The notes: generated by a model not told the origin, from the letters alone. 53,575 nt of DNA from Planctomycetota bacterium (GCA_030616775.1 JAUWWQ010000029.1:1-53575), one strand, 5' to 3'. Numbered from the stretch's first letter, positions 27,563 through 36,932 are shown. Translations and numbers: made by a program.

Positions 27563-28150
27563 TTAGGACTTGAAGGATCGCACCTTCTGGTCGGTCACCA
27601 GCATATCGACGTGGCGGTCGAGCGGTCCGGCGGGGACCGAGGCTGTCATCTGTTCCTCAAAGGCCAATGCGCAGGCCAGGCCTTTGAATTCAGGATGGGC
27701 AAGGAAGCGGTCATAGAAGCCGCGGCCCCGGCCTAGACGGTGGCCGTACTGATCGAATCCCAGCCCTGGAACGATCACCAGATCGATCATCGAAATTGGA
27801 AATGGAATTCCGGAAACCGGCTCACGAATGCCCATGTGCGAAACGGCCAGATCCTCGGTCAGCGACCGGATCTCAACAGGCATCATACGCCGCTGGCTCC
27901 AGCTCACCTTCGGTGCCAGGATCCGCTTTTGATCCTGCCACGCTCGAAGCACCAGCGGGGATGTATCAATCTCGGCAGGCAGTGAGAGAAACACCATGAT
28001 CACTTCGGCCTTGACGTACTGCGGCTGCTCGAACAGCCGATGGCAGGCGCGGAGCGACTTGGTTTCCAGCTCTTCGGGTGGGATTTCGGTCAGGATTTTG
28101 CGAAGCCGCTGGCGTAGTTCTTTCTTTACAGACAAATCGGTCACTCGCAA
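27563..28150 (-). CDS. 5-formyltetrahydrofolate cyclo-ligase
   Basis: Converts 5-formyl-THF plus ATP to 5,10-methenyl-THF, returning a storage or inhibitory folate to the one-carbon pool. At 195 aa it is the normal size. Signatures are the N-terminal ELRQRLRKIL helix, VIMVFLSLPAEIDTSPLVLR, RILAPKVSWSQRRMM, MGIREPVSG, and the nucleotide-binding loop IDLVIVPGLGFDQYGHRLGR followed by GRGFYDRFL (residues 128-150). It starts 15 bp after the rarA stop on the same strand, so the two probably share a transcript. Intact, with no unusual residues noticed. Confidence 0.93.
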   Translation of the reverse strand: MRVTDLSVKKELRQRLRKILTEIPPEELETKSLRACHRLFEQPQYVKAEVIMVFLSLPAEIDTSPLVLRAWQDQKRILAPKVSWSQRRMMPVEIRSLTEDLAVSHMGIREPVSGIPFPISMIDLVIVPGLGFDQYGHRLGRGRGFYDRFLAHPEFKGLACALAFEEQMTASVPAGPLDRHVDMLVTDQKVRSFKS

Positions 28151-28165
28151 GCGGTGTAGTCGGTG

Positions 28166-29512
28166 TTACTGCTTATGCTTCCTTGCCTTTGCCACCTTTC
28201 CTCGTACCTTCTCGAGATAATCATGTAGTATTGCTTCGGCCCCACGGTCGGTCGGAGTGTAGTAAACTTTGTCCACTCCGAGATACTCCTGGGGGACTAT
28301 AGCGTCCTTGGCGTCGTGAGGATAGCGATACCCCTCGCCGGAACCAAGCGTCTTGGCACCGGAATATCCCGTGGACCGGAGGTGCTTGGGAACCGGGAGT
28401 GTTCGGCCACTGCGTACGTCGTCTGCGGCACTCCAGATGGCCTTAGCGACGGCGTTCGATTTCGGGGCGCAAGCCAGATAGATTGCCGCCTGTGCAAGTG
28501 CCAGTTGACACTCCGGCATGCCGACCATCTGCGTGGCATCGGCGGCAGCCTGGGCAAGCACCAGGCCTCGTGGGTCGGCATTTCCGATGTCCTCGGCGGC
28601 GGCGATTACGATCCGCCGCGCGATGTAGCGTGGGTCTTCGCCCGCTTCAAGCATCCGGGCAAGCCAGTACACTGCGGCATCGGGATCACTGCCGCGGATC
28701 GACTTGATCATAGCGCTGATAGCATCATAGTGGGCGTCCCCGGCTGCGTCGTATTGAATAGCCTTCCGCTGAATGGAATCCGCCGCCGTTTCCAAATCAA
28801 CAACGATTGGCCTCTTGCCGCCGCCGACACGATCGGATTGGGACAGCACAGCTATCTCCAGGGCGCTCAGCGCCCGCCGGGCGTCTCCGTCAGACATGTT
28901 GGCCAGGTGATCGGCGGCTTCGTCCGTTAGAGTAACACGATAGGCCCCCAGTCCGCGTTCCGCGTCACTTATCGCGCGACGCAGCAGGGTCTTGATATCC
29001 TCGTTGGAGAGGGGTTCGAACTGGAAGATCTGACTCCGCGAGACCAGAGGCGTGTTCAGGGCGAAGAAGGGATTTCCCGTTGTGGCACCAATCAGAATCA
29101 CCACACCGTTCTCCACATCGTCCAGTAGCACGTCCTGTTGGGGCCGGTTGAAGCGGTGGAGCTCATCGACAAACAGGATCGTGCGCTGCTCGCCGGTTTC
29201 CAAACGCTCCCGCGCTGCGGCAAGAATCTCCCGAATCTCTTTAACACCGATAGCAGCCGCATTGACCTGCTCGAAGTGGGCACGGGTGGTAGCCGCAATG
29301 ATCATGGCAAGCGTTGTCTTGCCGGTCCCGGGCGGGCCGTAGAATAGCGCGCTGGTGATCCGGTCCGCCTCCAGCGTTCGCCGGAGTAGCTTCCCTTCCC
29401 CTATGAAAATTTGCTGCCCGACGAACTCATCGAGTGTTCGAGGCCGCATCCGTACAGACAGGGGCTCCACGCTGCTGCGATTCGCTCGGCGCTGTTCCTC
29501 GAAAAGGTCCAT
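28166..29512 (-). CDS. rarA: replication-associated recombination protein RarA (MgsA)
   Basis: An AAA+ ATPase related to the clamp-loader family, acting at stalled replication forks. About 448 aa from MDLFEEQRRANRSSVEPLSV at 29512. A start at 29641 would add a non-conserved leader. Motifs are RPRTLDEFVGQ (box II-like), Walker A YGPPGTGKTT (residues 58-67), Walker B ILFVDELHRFN (Asp116, Glu117), sensor 1 VILIGATTGNP, arginine finger region NTPLVSRSQIF, and the C-terminal tetramerisation domain with EAGEDPRYIARRIVIAAAED. The tail has LPVPKHLRSTGY and YRYPHDAKDAIVPQEYLGV. GGGAAG lies about 10 nt upstream. It is followed at once by the folate cyclo-ligase gene and is divergent from glmS across 300 bp. 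Confidence 0.96.
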   Translation of the reverse strand: MDLFEEQRRANRSSVEPLSVRMRPRTLDEFVGQQIFIGEGKLLRRTLEADRITSALFYGPPGTGKTTLAMIIAATTRAHFEQVNAAAIGVKEIREILAAARERLETGEQRTILFVDELHRFNRPQQDVLLDDVENGVVILIGATTGNPFFALNTPLVSRSQIFQFEPLSNEDIKTLLRRAISDAERGLGAYRVTLTDEAADHLANMSDGDARRALSALEIAVLSQSDRVGGGKRPIVVDLETAADSIQRKAIQYDAAGDAHYDAISAMIKSIRGSDPDAAVYWLARMLEAGEDPRYIARRIVIAAAEDIGNADPRGLVLAQAAADATQMVGMPECQLALAQAAIYLACAPKSNAVAKAIWSAADDVRSGRTLPVPKHLRSTGYSGAKTLGSGEGYRYPHDAKDAIVPQEYLGVDKVYYTPTDRGAEAILHDYLEKVRGKVAKARKHKQ

Positions 29513-29812
29513 TTGCGGCTTCCCTTTCTGGCGATTATAAGACCGGTTAGTGGGCTGGTCACGGCCCGGTGGTCGTGAAACTTGCAAGTCACACAGGGCC
29601 TGACACCGTATGGCCGGCGTACTGGTTTGCACCTGTAGCAAAAGAGCCGATAATACTTATGTAGCATACGTGCGACCGTAACTCTCACGAGGCTGGCTTA
29701 GTGCTGGACTGGAGGACAATCGATAATGGTCACTATGGCCGGCCCGTCGTGTCGAGCAAGGTCTGACCTGGCGTGCCTGTGGCACCGTAAGGACTGAAAA
29801 AAGGGTGGCTCC

Positions 29813-31636
29813 ATGTGTGGAATCATCGGGTATGTCGGGCACCGACCGGCCCTGCCAATCCTGATGGAAGGCCTCCGCCGGCTGGAATACCGGGGGTATG
29901 ACTCAGCCGGAGTGGCCCTTGCCGACTCGGGTACTGTTTCGGTGACCAAGTCGGCCGGACGTATCTCGGTCCTGGAACAACGGCTCGACTTCGAGGTTAC
30001 CCAGACTGCCGGAGTCGGGCACACCCGCTGGGCCACTCACGGGGCGCCGACGGACATCAACGCCCATCCGCACCTGGACGGCTCCGGCAGGATCGCGGTG
30101 ATCCACAATGGGATCATCGAAAACGATCGGGCACTTCGAACGTATCTGGAAAGGCAAGGCGTTCAGTTTACCAGCGAGACCGATACGGAGGTGATAGCCC
30201 AACTGATCGGGCAGTTCTACGACGGCAACCTGGAGCAGGCCGTTCGTCAGGCACTGCATAAGGTTACAGGTACCTATGGGATTGCCGTGATATGCGCCGA
30301 CGAGCCGGACGTCATCGTCGCCGCCCGCCAGGGAAGCCCGCTGATCATCGGGGTGGGACAGAACGAGCATCTGCTGGCCTCGGATGCGGCGGCCATTCTC
30401 GCCCATACCAGCCAGGTGATTTACCTCGGTGACGGAGAGATGGCACGAATGACCCCGGATGATCTGCGCCTGACCACGCTCGACGCCGTTCCGGTCGCTA
30501 AAGACGTCGAAGAGATCGAATGGTCGCTCGAGCAGATCGAGCTGGCGGGGTACGAACACTTCATGCTCAAGGAGATCTGCGAGCAGCCGACCTCGCTGGA
30601 GAACTGTCTGCGCGGGCGAATCCACCTGCGCGAGGGAACCGTGCATCTGGGCGGGCTTGTAGACTGCTCGCGTGAGCTGGTAAGAGCCAAGCGGATCATC
30701 ATGGCTGCCTGCGGCACGGCGTGGCATGCGGCGCTGGTCGGCGAGTATCTCTTCGAGGACCTGGCTCGCATCCCTACCGAGACCGAATACGCCAGTGAGT
30801 TCCGCTACCGCAACCCGATCATCGACGACGGCACGGTGGTGCTGGCCGTTTCCCAAAGCGGTGAGACGGCCGATACCATCGCCGCGCTTATGGAAGCCAA
30901 GCGGCGCGGGGCGATGACCCTCGGTGTCGTCAACGTCGTTGGTTCGACGCTGGCCCGGGAGACTGACGCCGGTGTGTACCTGCACGTTGGCCCGGAGATC
31001 GGCGTCGCCAGCACCAAGGCCTTTACCGGTCAGGTGTCCATGCTGGCACTTATGGCCTGTTATCTAGGCCGCCGCAAGCACATGTCACCCGCCGCAGCCA
31101 TGCAGTTTATCACCGCGCTGTCGCAGATTCCCGAGCAGATGAGCCGGCTACTCGAACACGCCGACGACGCCAAAGCGGTGGCCCAGCGATATCTCGCACG
31201 CGATAACTGGCTGTACCTCGGACGCGGATACAACTACCCGGTTGCGCTCGAAGGCGCCCTGAAGCTCAAGGAGATCAGCTATATCCACGCGGAGGGTCTG
31301 CCGGCCGCTGAGATGAAGCACGGCCCGATAGCCCTGATTACCGAAGGCATGCCGGTGGTCGTGATCGCCACCGCGGGAAGCCAGTACGACAAAATGATGA
31401 GCAACATCTCGGAAGTGCGCAGCCGCGGCGGCAGTATCATCGCGATTGCAACCGACGGCGACAGCGAGATCGCCGAGCTGGCTGAGCACGTTCTTTACGT
31501 GCCCGACACGCTCGAACCGCTGCAACCCCTGTTGACCGTAATTCCACTGCAGCTCATCGCCTACCACGCAGCCGTCCTCCGAGGCTGCAACGTCGACAAA
31601 CCACGAAACCTCGCCAAAAGCGTGACCGTGGAATAA
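29813..31636 (+). CDS. glmS: glutamine--fructose-6-phosphate aminotransferase GlmS
   Basis: Makes glucosamine-6-phosphate from fructose-6-phosphate and glutamine, the first step to UDP-GlcNAc for peptidoglycan and LPS. At 607 aa it is full length. Cys2 of MCGIIGYVGHRPA is the glutaminase nucleophile after Met removal. The amidotransferase half has EYRGYDSAGVAL, HTRWATHGAPTDINAHPH and HNGIIEND. Two SIS sugar-isomerase domains follow (ACGTAWHAALVGEYLFE; AVSQSGETADTIAALMEAK; YLGRGYNYPVALEGALKLKE; EGLPAAEMKHGPIALI). The C-terminus RNLAKSVTVE is canonical. It stands alone; no glmS ribozyme-like or other riboswitch leader was recognised in the 300 bp between it and rarA. Confidence 0.98.
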   Translation: MCGIIGYVGHRPALPILMEGLRRLEYRGYDSAGVALADSGTVSVTKSAGRISVLEQRLDFEVTQTAGVGHTRWATHGAPTDINAHPHLDGSGRIAVIHNGIIENDRALRTYLERQGVQFTSETDTEVIAQLIGQFYDGNLEQAVRQALHKVTGTYGIAVICADEPDVIVAARQGSPLIIGVGQNEHLLASDAAAILAHTSQVIYLGDGEMARMTPDDLRLTTLDAVPVAKDVEEIEWSLEQIELAGYEHFMLKEICEQPTSLENCLRGRIHLREGTVHLGGLVDCSRELVRAKRIIMAACGTAWHAALVGEYLFEDLARIPTETEYASEFRYRNPIIDDGTVVLAVSQSGETADTIAALMEAKRRGAMTLGVVNVVGSTLARETDAGVYLHVGPEIGVASTKAFTGQVSMLALMACYLGRRKHMSPAAAMQFITALSQIPEQMSRLLEHADDAKAVAQRYLARDNWLYLGRGYNYPVALEGALKLKEISYIHAEGLPAAEMKHGPIALITEGMPVVVIATAGSQYDKMMSNISEVRSRGGSIIAIATDGDSEIAELAEHVLYVPDTLEPLQPLLTVIPLQLIAYHAAVLRGCNVDKPRNLAKSVTVE

Positions 31637-31948
31637 CGGCTACCGAACCCTGGACCTGGGTGCCGTGACCATCCCCGCAAGACGGGTGCATCCCGAAAAG
31701 GGTGGCATAAGCTGACCGGGTGATATGGACAAGCGGTAGCTTGCCCGTGTCGGGAACGGGGTAAGCATGGGCAAATCCCGACGTACGTCGGGACTCGTGC
31801 CACCTGACGAGCGCGACCCGCCTACAAACGTCTGGAGTAGACCAAGACAACGACCACAGTCGGACCGGGCGACTGGCGCCCACGATCAGAGGCCCTGCCC
31901 GGGCCAGACCGGAAAGCGACAGGCGCACTCGTGCTGTTCAAGTATCGA
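31637..31948. other. convergent intergenic region with two hairpins
   Basis: 312 bp between convergent glmS and the transporter gene, with no gene. Two stem-loops could end transcription from either side. One runs from GCTTgCCCGT to ACGGGgtAAGC around 31739-31766. The other is TCCCGACGTACGTCGGGA at 31776-31793, a perfect 18-bp palindrome. Neither is followed by a T-run. The second could equally be a protein-binding dyad or a member of a dispersed repeat family. Confidence 0.5.
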
Positions 31949-32905
31949 CTATTGTGGCTGGATGAACAACAGGGCCGAGCCGGCGACGGCGATGACGGCA
32001 CCGATTACGGCTCGGGGGCTGATGTGTTCCTTGTGGATGAATGCGGCGAAGGGCAAAAGGAAGATCGGCGGCAGTGAGCACAACGTCTGGGCGATGCCCA
32101 GTGGGGCGCGATCCGAGGCGACCAGTGACATCCACACGCCCAGGTACGGTCCGACTACTGCACCGCATGAAGCGAACAGAAAGCCGGCCCGGCGTGAGCC
32201 GACCGGTTCCGGGAACACACCGGCCGCACGTCGCGTGCGCTCCCGACGTGCGTGCAGGATCACAATAGGAATCACTCCCACACCGGCAAAAAGCATGCGG
32301 ATGAGCGTGGCCGCCTGGGGGGCCAGGTGTTGATCTTCGGGCAGCCAGCCGTGGCCCATGCCTTGCTTGCTCAGCAGCAATCCCCCGGCCTGACAGGCTG
32401 CGGCCACGAATGCGAATATGATCCCGCGCATTCTATGCGGTGCCAGGCCGCTCACTTTACCCTTCGGTCGCTCCAACACGACCCAGGACACCCCGCCGAC
32501 GGTCAGCACGATTCCCAGCGACGCGATCGCACCCAACGTCTCATCCAGCACCACCCATCCGAAGAGTGCGGCGAACAGCGGCGCGGTGGTCATGATCAAC
32601 ATGGCCAGTCGTGGGCCTATGTCCACAAACGCGGTAAACAACGCCTGATCACCGATGCTCAAGCCGATGATGCCCGACAGTGCCAGAAAGAGCACCTGAC
32701 CGGCTACTACGTCAGGAATCCACGTTCCCGCGAGCAGTCGGAAGGTTACACCGTGAAAGATAATCGCAAGTAAGATGCGGCCGGCGTTGACCACCGTAGG
32801 ACCGATGCGTTTGCCCGCCGCAGTGAAAAACAGCGACGTCGCAGTCCATAACATGGAAGTCGCGACGCCGGCCATCGGACCGATATAGACATCCAAGGCG
32901 ATCAT
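31949..32905 (-). CDS. EamA/DMT-superfamily transporter
   Basis: A 318-aa inner-membrane protein with about ten hydrophobic helices arranged as two five-helix repeats, the drug/metabolite transporter layout. First repeat: GVATSMLWTATSLFFTAAGK, VVNAGRILLAIIFHGVTF, then ALFTAFVDIGPRLAMLIMTT and WVVLDETLGAIASLGIVLTV. Second repeat: GIIFAFVAAACQAGGLLLSK, RMLFAGVGVIPIVIL, ASDRAPLGIAQTLCSLPPIF, HKEHISPRAVIGAVIAVAGS. The LDET and HKEH motifs are the usual EamA helix 4/9 markers. A charged cytoplasmic loop separates the halves. The substrate cannot be inferred; metabolite efflux is typical. It is not in an operon. Confidence 0.9.
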   Translation of the reverse strand: MIALDVYIGPMAGVATSMLWTATSLFFTAAGKRIGPTVVNAGRILLAIIFHGVTFRLLAGTWIPDVVAGQVLFLALSGIIGLSIGDQALFTAFVDIGPRLAMLIMTTAPLFAALFGWVVLDETLGAIASLGIVLTVGGVSWVVLERPKGKVSGLAPHRMRGIIFAFVAAACQAGGLLLSKQGMGHGWLPEDQHLAPQAATLIRMLFAGVGVIPIVILHARRERTRRAAGVFPEPVGSRRAGFLFASCGAVVGPYLGVWMSLVASDRAPLGIAQTLCSLPPIFLLPFAAFIHKEHISPRAVIGAVIAVAGSALLFIQPQ

Positions 32906-33008
32906 TATCAGCAGTCTAGGTCACCAAGGCAGGCGGAGAAAGCGAGGGCGATGCGCGAGGGCATGACGTTGTCAAGGCACAACTCCGTCTTAATTGTGGG
33001 GTCTAGAT

Positions 33009-33092
33009 CCTATCCCAAAAAGTGTGGCACGGGTTTGCAACCCGTGTACTTCACCGGTTGGAAACCGGTGCCACAGGGGTTAATGGGATAGG
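33009..33092. repeat. 84-bp MITE-like element with terminal inverted repeats
   Basis: The ends are perfect 9-bp inverted repeats, CCTATCCCA (33009-33017) and TGGGATAGG (33084-33092). Inside is a second pair, GTGGCAC (33024-33030) and GTGCCAC (33068-33074). The centre holds two hairpins: CACGGGTT-tgc-AACCCGTG and CACCGGTT-gga-AACCGGTG. The whole folds as a cloverleaf/cruciform. It has no coding capacity. It could be a non-autonomous mobile element or a REP pair. Confidence 0.75.
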
Positions 33093-33209
33093 CTCTCAGT
33101 CAAATCGACCGGTTTCTCGCTCCCGAGCACCCGACGGAACTTCTCCCGATTAGCTCAGGAGTCTGCGGCGACTGCCGATTGCGATTGATGTTGACTCAGA
33201 GAAGGGAAC

Positions 33210-33233
33210 GCCGCGCGGGCTGAAGCCCGCGGC
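33210..33233. repeat. GCGGGCTGAAGCCCGC hairpin
   Basis: A GC-rich stem-loop with the core GCGGGCT-ga-AGCCCGC at 33215-33230. It is one of the GGCTGAAGCC-type hairpins scattered between genes here; compare 139-153, 164-179 and 5908-5919. Probably a short dispersed repeat. Confidence 0.6.
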
Positions 33234-33403
33234 TCAGAGCTTTGCTGTCATCGCAACGAGCCAACCAGTCGCTTTGAGTGCTTAGCAAACGACACCTCCT
33301 GGCGCGAAGGACCGATGACAACGGTGCTCGCAGTGTCGTAAAGATGGCACCAACTTCTCCCGGGACCTGATCTCCGCCTGAAGGGCTGCCGCTGAGCCAT
33401 TTG

Positions 33404-33820
33404 TCATGGAGTCGGCGGCGTGAGGGCGTTCAGTGATTCGACTGAATGCGATAATGACGAGCCGATAAGAGAGATGGCCACGAAGATTCCGACCCAGCAG
33501 ATCAATGTGAACGCGCTGCTGACGATGCCCGTGAGGGCCCACTTGGCGCCGCCCAACTCGATTCCCGCTCGCCGGGCCCGGCGGATCCGCGCCAGGCTGA
33601 GCGTCCCGAAAGCCAGGCCGATAACCTGAGACACCAACGGTACGATGGCTGTGAAACCGCATATGGCTGACGCCACCGCAAATCCGTCGGTCCGCTTGTG
33701 GACATGGACGTTTCCGGCAGGGTTGACGGGCACAGCGCCGACGGGCGTGTGCTCGGTCGAAATGCCCGCCACCACCGTCCCAACGGGCCGTGCATAGGGA
33801 ACGTGCGTCAAATCGTTCAT
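33404..33820 (-). CDS. DUF4190-type small membrane protein
   Basis: A 138-aa protein from the ATG at 33820, with a GGACG-like site upstream. A start at 33934 would add non-conserved sequence. Residues 1-50 are soluble (MNDLTHVPYARPVGTVVAG). Two membrane helices follow with the DUF4190 pattern: DGFAVASAICGFTAIVPLVS, IGLAFGTLSLARIRRAR, GGAKWALTGIVSSAFTLICW. Such proteins pair a cytoplasmic tail with a GxxxGxxSLxxI membrane hairpin. The function is unknown. It stands alone between repeat-rich spacers. Confidence 0.78.
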   Translation of the reverse strand: MNDLTHVPYARPVGTVVAGISTEHTPVGAVPVNPAGNVHVHKRTDGFAVASAICGFTAIVPLVSQVIGLAFGTLSLARIRRARRAGIELGGAKWALTGIVSSAFTLICWVGIFVAISLIGSSLSHSVESLNALTPPTP

Positions 33821-34054
33821 ACTGAAACGTCCGAGATATCCGATCCTCCAGGCATGATCACTCCCAAGTGTACGATACCTTCGATTGCGGATTGGGGATT
33901 GCGGATATGAGTTGGCGGGTACTGCAATCGACAATCGAAAATCGCCAATTGACGCGAGCTTCAGGGCGTTGCCTTGACGTGCTTGGATCTGACCAGATGA
34001 TGCCCGGACCGCTTCTTTCGCTGTTCGCTATTGTTCATTCCAAATTCGCGATCG

Positions 34055-36550
34055 CTACGGCGATTCGGGGCACGGCGATACCGGCCGGTACCACCTGGCG
34101 ACACCCAAGGATGGAACGCCTCCGGCAGACGTGAAGGAACCGCCCGCATAGAGGGCAGGGCCGCTGCCGTCGTCGAAAACGGCCAACGCCTTGACCGCGC
34201 CAAGCTGATCCATTCCTCTTCCAACCGGCCACCATGAACAGCCGTCCCACCTGGCGATGCTCAAGGCCACGGTGCTCCCAGCGTGGGTGAAATCATCACC
34301 GACGAAGAGAGTCGGGCCGCTGCCGTCGTCGAAGCCGGCCAACGCCTCAACCGCGGGGTTGACACCGCTCCTCAGGGCAGACCACGAAGTGCCGTCCCAC
34401 TTAGCGATGTCATCCGCTAAGACGCCGCCAGCCGATTGGAAAAACCCACCGACATACAGGGCTGGTCCGGTGCCATCATCAAAAACGGCCAGCGTATAGA
34501 CCGAGCCACCAACACCGCTCGCCAACGGCGACCAATTCGTCCCGTCCCACTTGGCAATATTTGCCGCTGTCACACCTCCGGCGGACACGAACTGGCCACC
34601 TGCATAGAGCGCCGGCCCCGACCCATCGTCGAAAACGGCCAGAGCCAGGACCATCCCGGACTCGTCGACGCCGTCACCCACTGGCGACCACGAGCTGCTG
34701 TCCCACCGAGCAATGTGGTTCGCCGGCCCGTCACCGGCAATGGTGAACTCCCCACCCACATAGAGTCCCGGCCCGGTTCCGTCGTCGAAAGCGGTCATTG
34801 CCCAAACCTTGCCGTTGCCTATGCCGCTGCCTAGCGGTGACCATGCATCACCGTCCCATCGGGCGATGCGCGCAGCGGACAGATCGCTGGCCACGGTGAA
34901 CTCGCCGCCGGCATAGAGCGCTGTCCCGGATCCATCGTCGAATACGGCGAGGCTGCGAACCCGGCCATTAGTACCATCCCCCAACGCCGACCAGGCGCTT
35001 CCGTCCAGCCGGGCGATGTTGTTCGCTGCGGTTTCTCCCACCTTCCCGAAGCCGCCGCCAGCGTAAAGCCCCGGCCCATTCCCGTCATCGTAAACGGTAA
35101 AAGCGTCGACCGACCCATAGATCCCGGCACCGGGTATACCTTCCAGTGACGACCAGGTGACGCCGTTCCAGCGAGCTATGTTCCTTGCCCGGACCTCTCC
35201 CGCTGTCGCGAACATACCGCCGACATATAGGCCGGGTCCGCTGCCGTCGTCGAAGGCGATCAGTGCTCGCACCCACGGCCAGCCCGAGAAGCCGGCGTCT
35301 ATTCCGCTCCCCAGCGGTGACCAGGAAACGCCGTCCCACTTGGCGATACCATTGACCACGGCACCGCCGGCTGAAGTGAACGACCCGGCGGCGTATAGAG
35401 CCGGGCCGCTCCCGTCGTCGAACACGGTCAGCGCGAACACCCCGAAGTATCCCTCGGTGCCGCCTCCCACCGGGGACCAGGAACTACCATCCCATCTGGC
35501 GATGTAGTTCGCCTCGGCGTCGTCGGCCATCGTGAAGTAGCCGGCGGCGTAGAGCGCCGGCCCGCCGCCGTCGTCGAAAACGGTCAGGGCTGCGACCTCT
35601 CGATTCATCCCACTGCCCAGTGCGGACCATGAACTGCCGTCCCATTTGGCTACCTTGTGCGCTTCCACACCCCCAGCCAAAGTAAAGTTGCCGCCGGCGT
35701 ACAGCGCTGGACCGGTGCCATCATCGAACACCGCCAGAGCCGAGACCCCGGACTCGACACCGCCTCCAACAGGCGACCACGTGTTGCCATCCCATTTGGC
35801 GATACTATTGGCCGCCGCGCCGCCCACAGCATCAAATCCGCCACCAGCATAAAGCGCCGGGCCGCTCCCGTCGTCGAAGACGGCAAGGGCCTGAACGTGG
35901 CCGTTTGTTCCTTGACCCAACGCTGACCATCTGCTTCCGTCCCAACGGGCGATGTTGTTCGCAGGTAACCCCCCGGCCTTTTGGAACATCCCACCAACGT
36001 AGAGCGCCGGGCCGGTGCCGTCATCGAAGACGGCCATTGTGCTGACCAGGGGAGGATCAGAGTACGGGGAATAGGGGCCAAACCCGCTGCCTAATGGCGA
36101 CCACGAAGTGCCGTCCCACTTGGCGATGCTCTGGGCTGCTGTTGCTCCAGCCAACGAGAAACTACCGCCGGCATATAAGGCAGGACCGCCTCCGTCATCG
36201 AACACAATGAAAGCCTCGACCAAACGATCCATCCCGGGCAGGTGGAAGCCTTCCACCCAGCGGGCGTCGCAATCGAGAATGCCAGAATCCGTTCCGAAGG
36301 CTGACTGGAACGTCCGCCAGTCGTACAGATCAACATCGTTGTCGGAATCAAAGTCCGCGGGAAAGCAGTCCGGCGATATTGGCTCGCCGCCCGGTCCGGT
36401 CAGGCAATCGAAGAATGCCGCAAAGTCGATATGGTCAACGTGCCCGTCGTCGTTAAAGTCTCCGCAACGCGCGCGTACCACACTTGGCGCGCAGAGAAGC
36501 AGTGAACAGACCGCCCCAAAAACGCAGACGTATCGACAACACAGTCTCAC
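34055..36550 (-). CDS. exported dockerin-like protein with fourteen ~50-residue repeats
   Basis: 831 aa from a GTG at 36550, with GGAGG 6 nt upstream; this start gives a clean signal peptide (CVFGAVCSLLLCAPSVVRA). The ORF extends to an ATG at 36643 but without one. Next is a dockerin-like module with two Ca-binding loops: CGDFNDDGHVDHIDFAAFFD and PADFDSDNDVDLYDWRTF. Fourteen repeats follow, each close to ALAVFDDGSGPALYAGG, a short variable stretch, AGG, then IAKWDGxSWSPLGSG. Fourteen about 50-residue beta units would suit two seven-bladed propellers, which is inference. The last repeat ends irregularly (RWYRPVSPCPESP). Likely a cell-surface protein. The catalytic state and partner are unknown. 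No operon partner. Confidence 0.85.
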   Translation of the reverse strand: MRLCCRYVCVFGAVCSLLLCAPSVVRARCGDFNDDGHVDHIDFAAFFDCLTGPGGEPISPDCFPADFDSDNDVDLYDWRTFQSAFGTDSGILDCDARWVEGFHLPGMDRLVEAFIVFDDGGGPALYAGGSFSLAGATAAQSIAKWDGTSWSPLGSGFGPYSPYSDPPLVSTMAVFDDGTGPALYVGGMFQKAGGLPANNIARWDGSRWSALGQGTNGHVQALAVFDDGSGPALYAGGGFDAVGGAAANSIAKWDGNTWSPVGGGVESGVSALAVFDDGTGPALYAGGNFTLAGGVEAHKVAKWDGSSWSALGSGMNREVAALTVFDDGGGPALYAAGYFTMADDAEANYIARWDGSSWSPVGGGTEGYFGVFALTVFDDGSGPALYAAGSFTSAGGAVVNGIAKWDGVSWSPLGSGIDAGFSGWPWVRALIAFDDGSGPGLYVGGMFATAGEVRARNIARWNGVTWSSLEGIPGAGIYGSVDAFTVYDDGNGPGLYAGGGFGKVGETAANNIARLDGSAWSALGDGTNGRVRSLAVFDDGSGTALYAGGEFTVASDLSAARIARWDGDAWSPLGSGIGNGKVWAMTAFDDGTGPGLYVGGEFTIAGDGPANHIARWDSSSWSPVGDGVDESGMVLALAVFDDGSGPALYAGGQFVSAGGVTAANIAKWDGTNWSPLASGVGGSVYTLAVFDDGTGPALYVGGFFQSAGGVLADDIAKWDGTSWSALRSGVNPAVEALAGFDDGSGPTLFVGDDFTHAGSTVALSIARWDGCSWWPVGRGMDQLGAVKALAVFDDGSGPALYAGGSFTSAGGVPSLGVARWYRPVSPCPESP

Positions 36551-36932
36551 GTTCGTCCTCCGACGTGTCAGCCCACGCAGCGTCAGCGCACGCCGAATCA
36601 AAAAGCACTGCTCCCCTGGAGAGCCGTGGCAATCTGTCTTCATTTGGGACAGTCCGCGTCCCTCCTGGTAAACCGGATTGGTTCAAAGCCCCCCAGACCT
36701 TACCCAACTTATTGTATGGAGCCGAAGCCACCGGGACAACGAAGACGGAAACATACCCACGGTAGGCTTGACTTATGGCGTTTCGTAGACCAGCGTCAGA
36801 TAAACGTCACGAGTAGGGCAGATTAGAGGGTCTGGTGCAGGGTTGCACCGGCATTACGTCTTGACCCTGTAGGCCCTCGTGGGTCCAATAGGTCTACAAG
36901 CGTTCCCCGACGGCGCGAGAGTGAGCACCGCG
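36551..36932. other. divergent intergenic region
   Basis: About 380 bp between the divergent repeat-protein gene and a small plus-strand gene. One short hairpin is seen, GGTGCA-gggt-TGCACC at 36834-36849. No gene or clear promoter was identified. Promoters for both flanking genes are expected here. Confidence 0.4.

Larger units (their letters stand above)
32906..33403. other. intergenic region carrying repeat elements
   Basis: About 500 bp without a gene. It contains an 84-bp MITE-like inverted-repeat element (33009-33092) and a GGGCTGAAGCCC-type hairpin (33210-33233), annotated separately. The remaining sequence shows no ribosome site or conserved coding pattern. Confidence 0.5.

Noticed and set aside
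26939-27736. 265-codon plus-strand frame
   Set aside because: Overlaps the antitoxin in another phase and is antisense to the recombinase relict and cyclo-ligase gene.
29513-29812. glmS ribozyme or riboswitch before glmS
   Set aside because: No conserved glmS ribozyme core was recognisable, and it is mainly a Firmicutes element.
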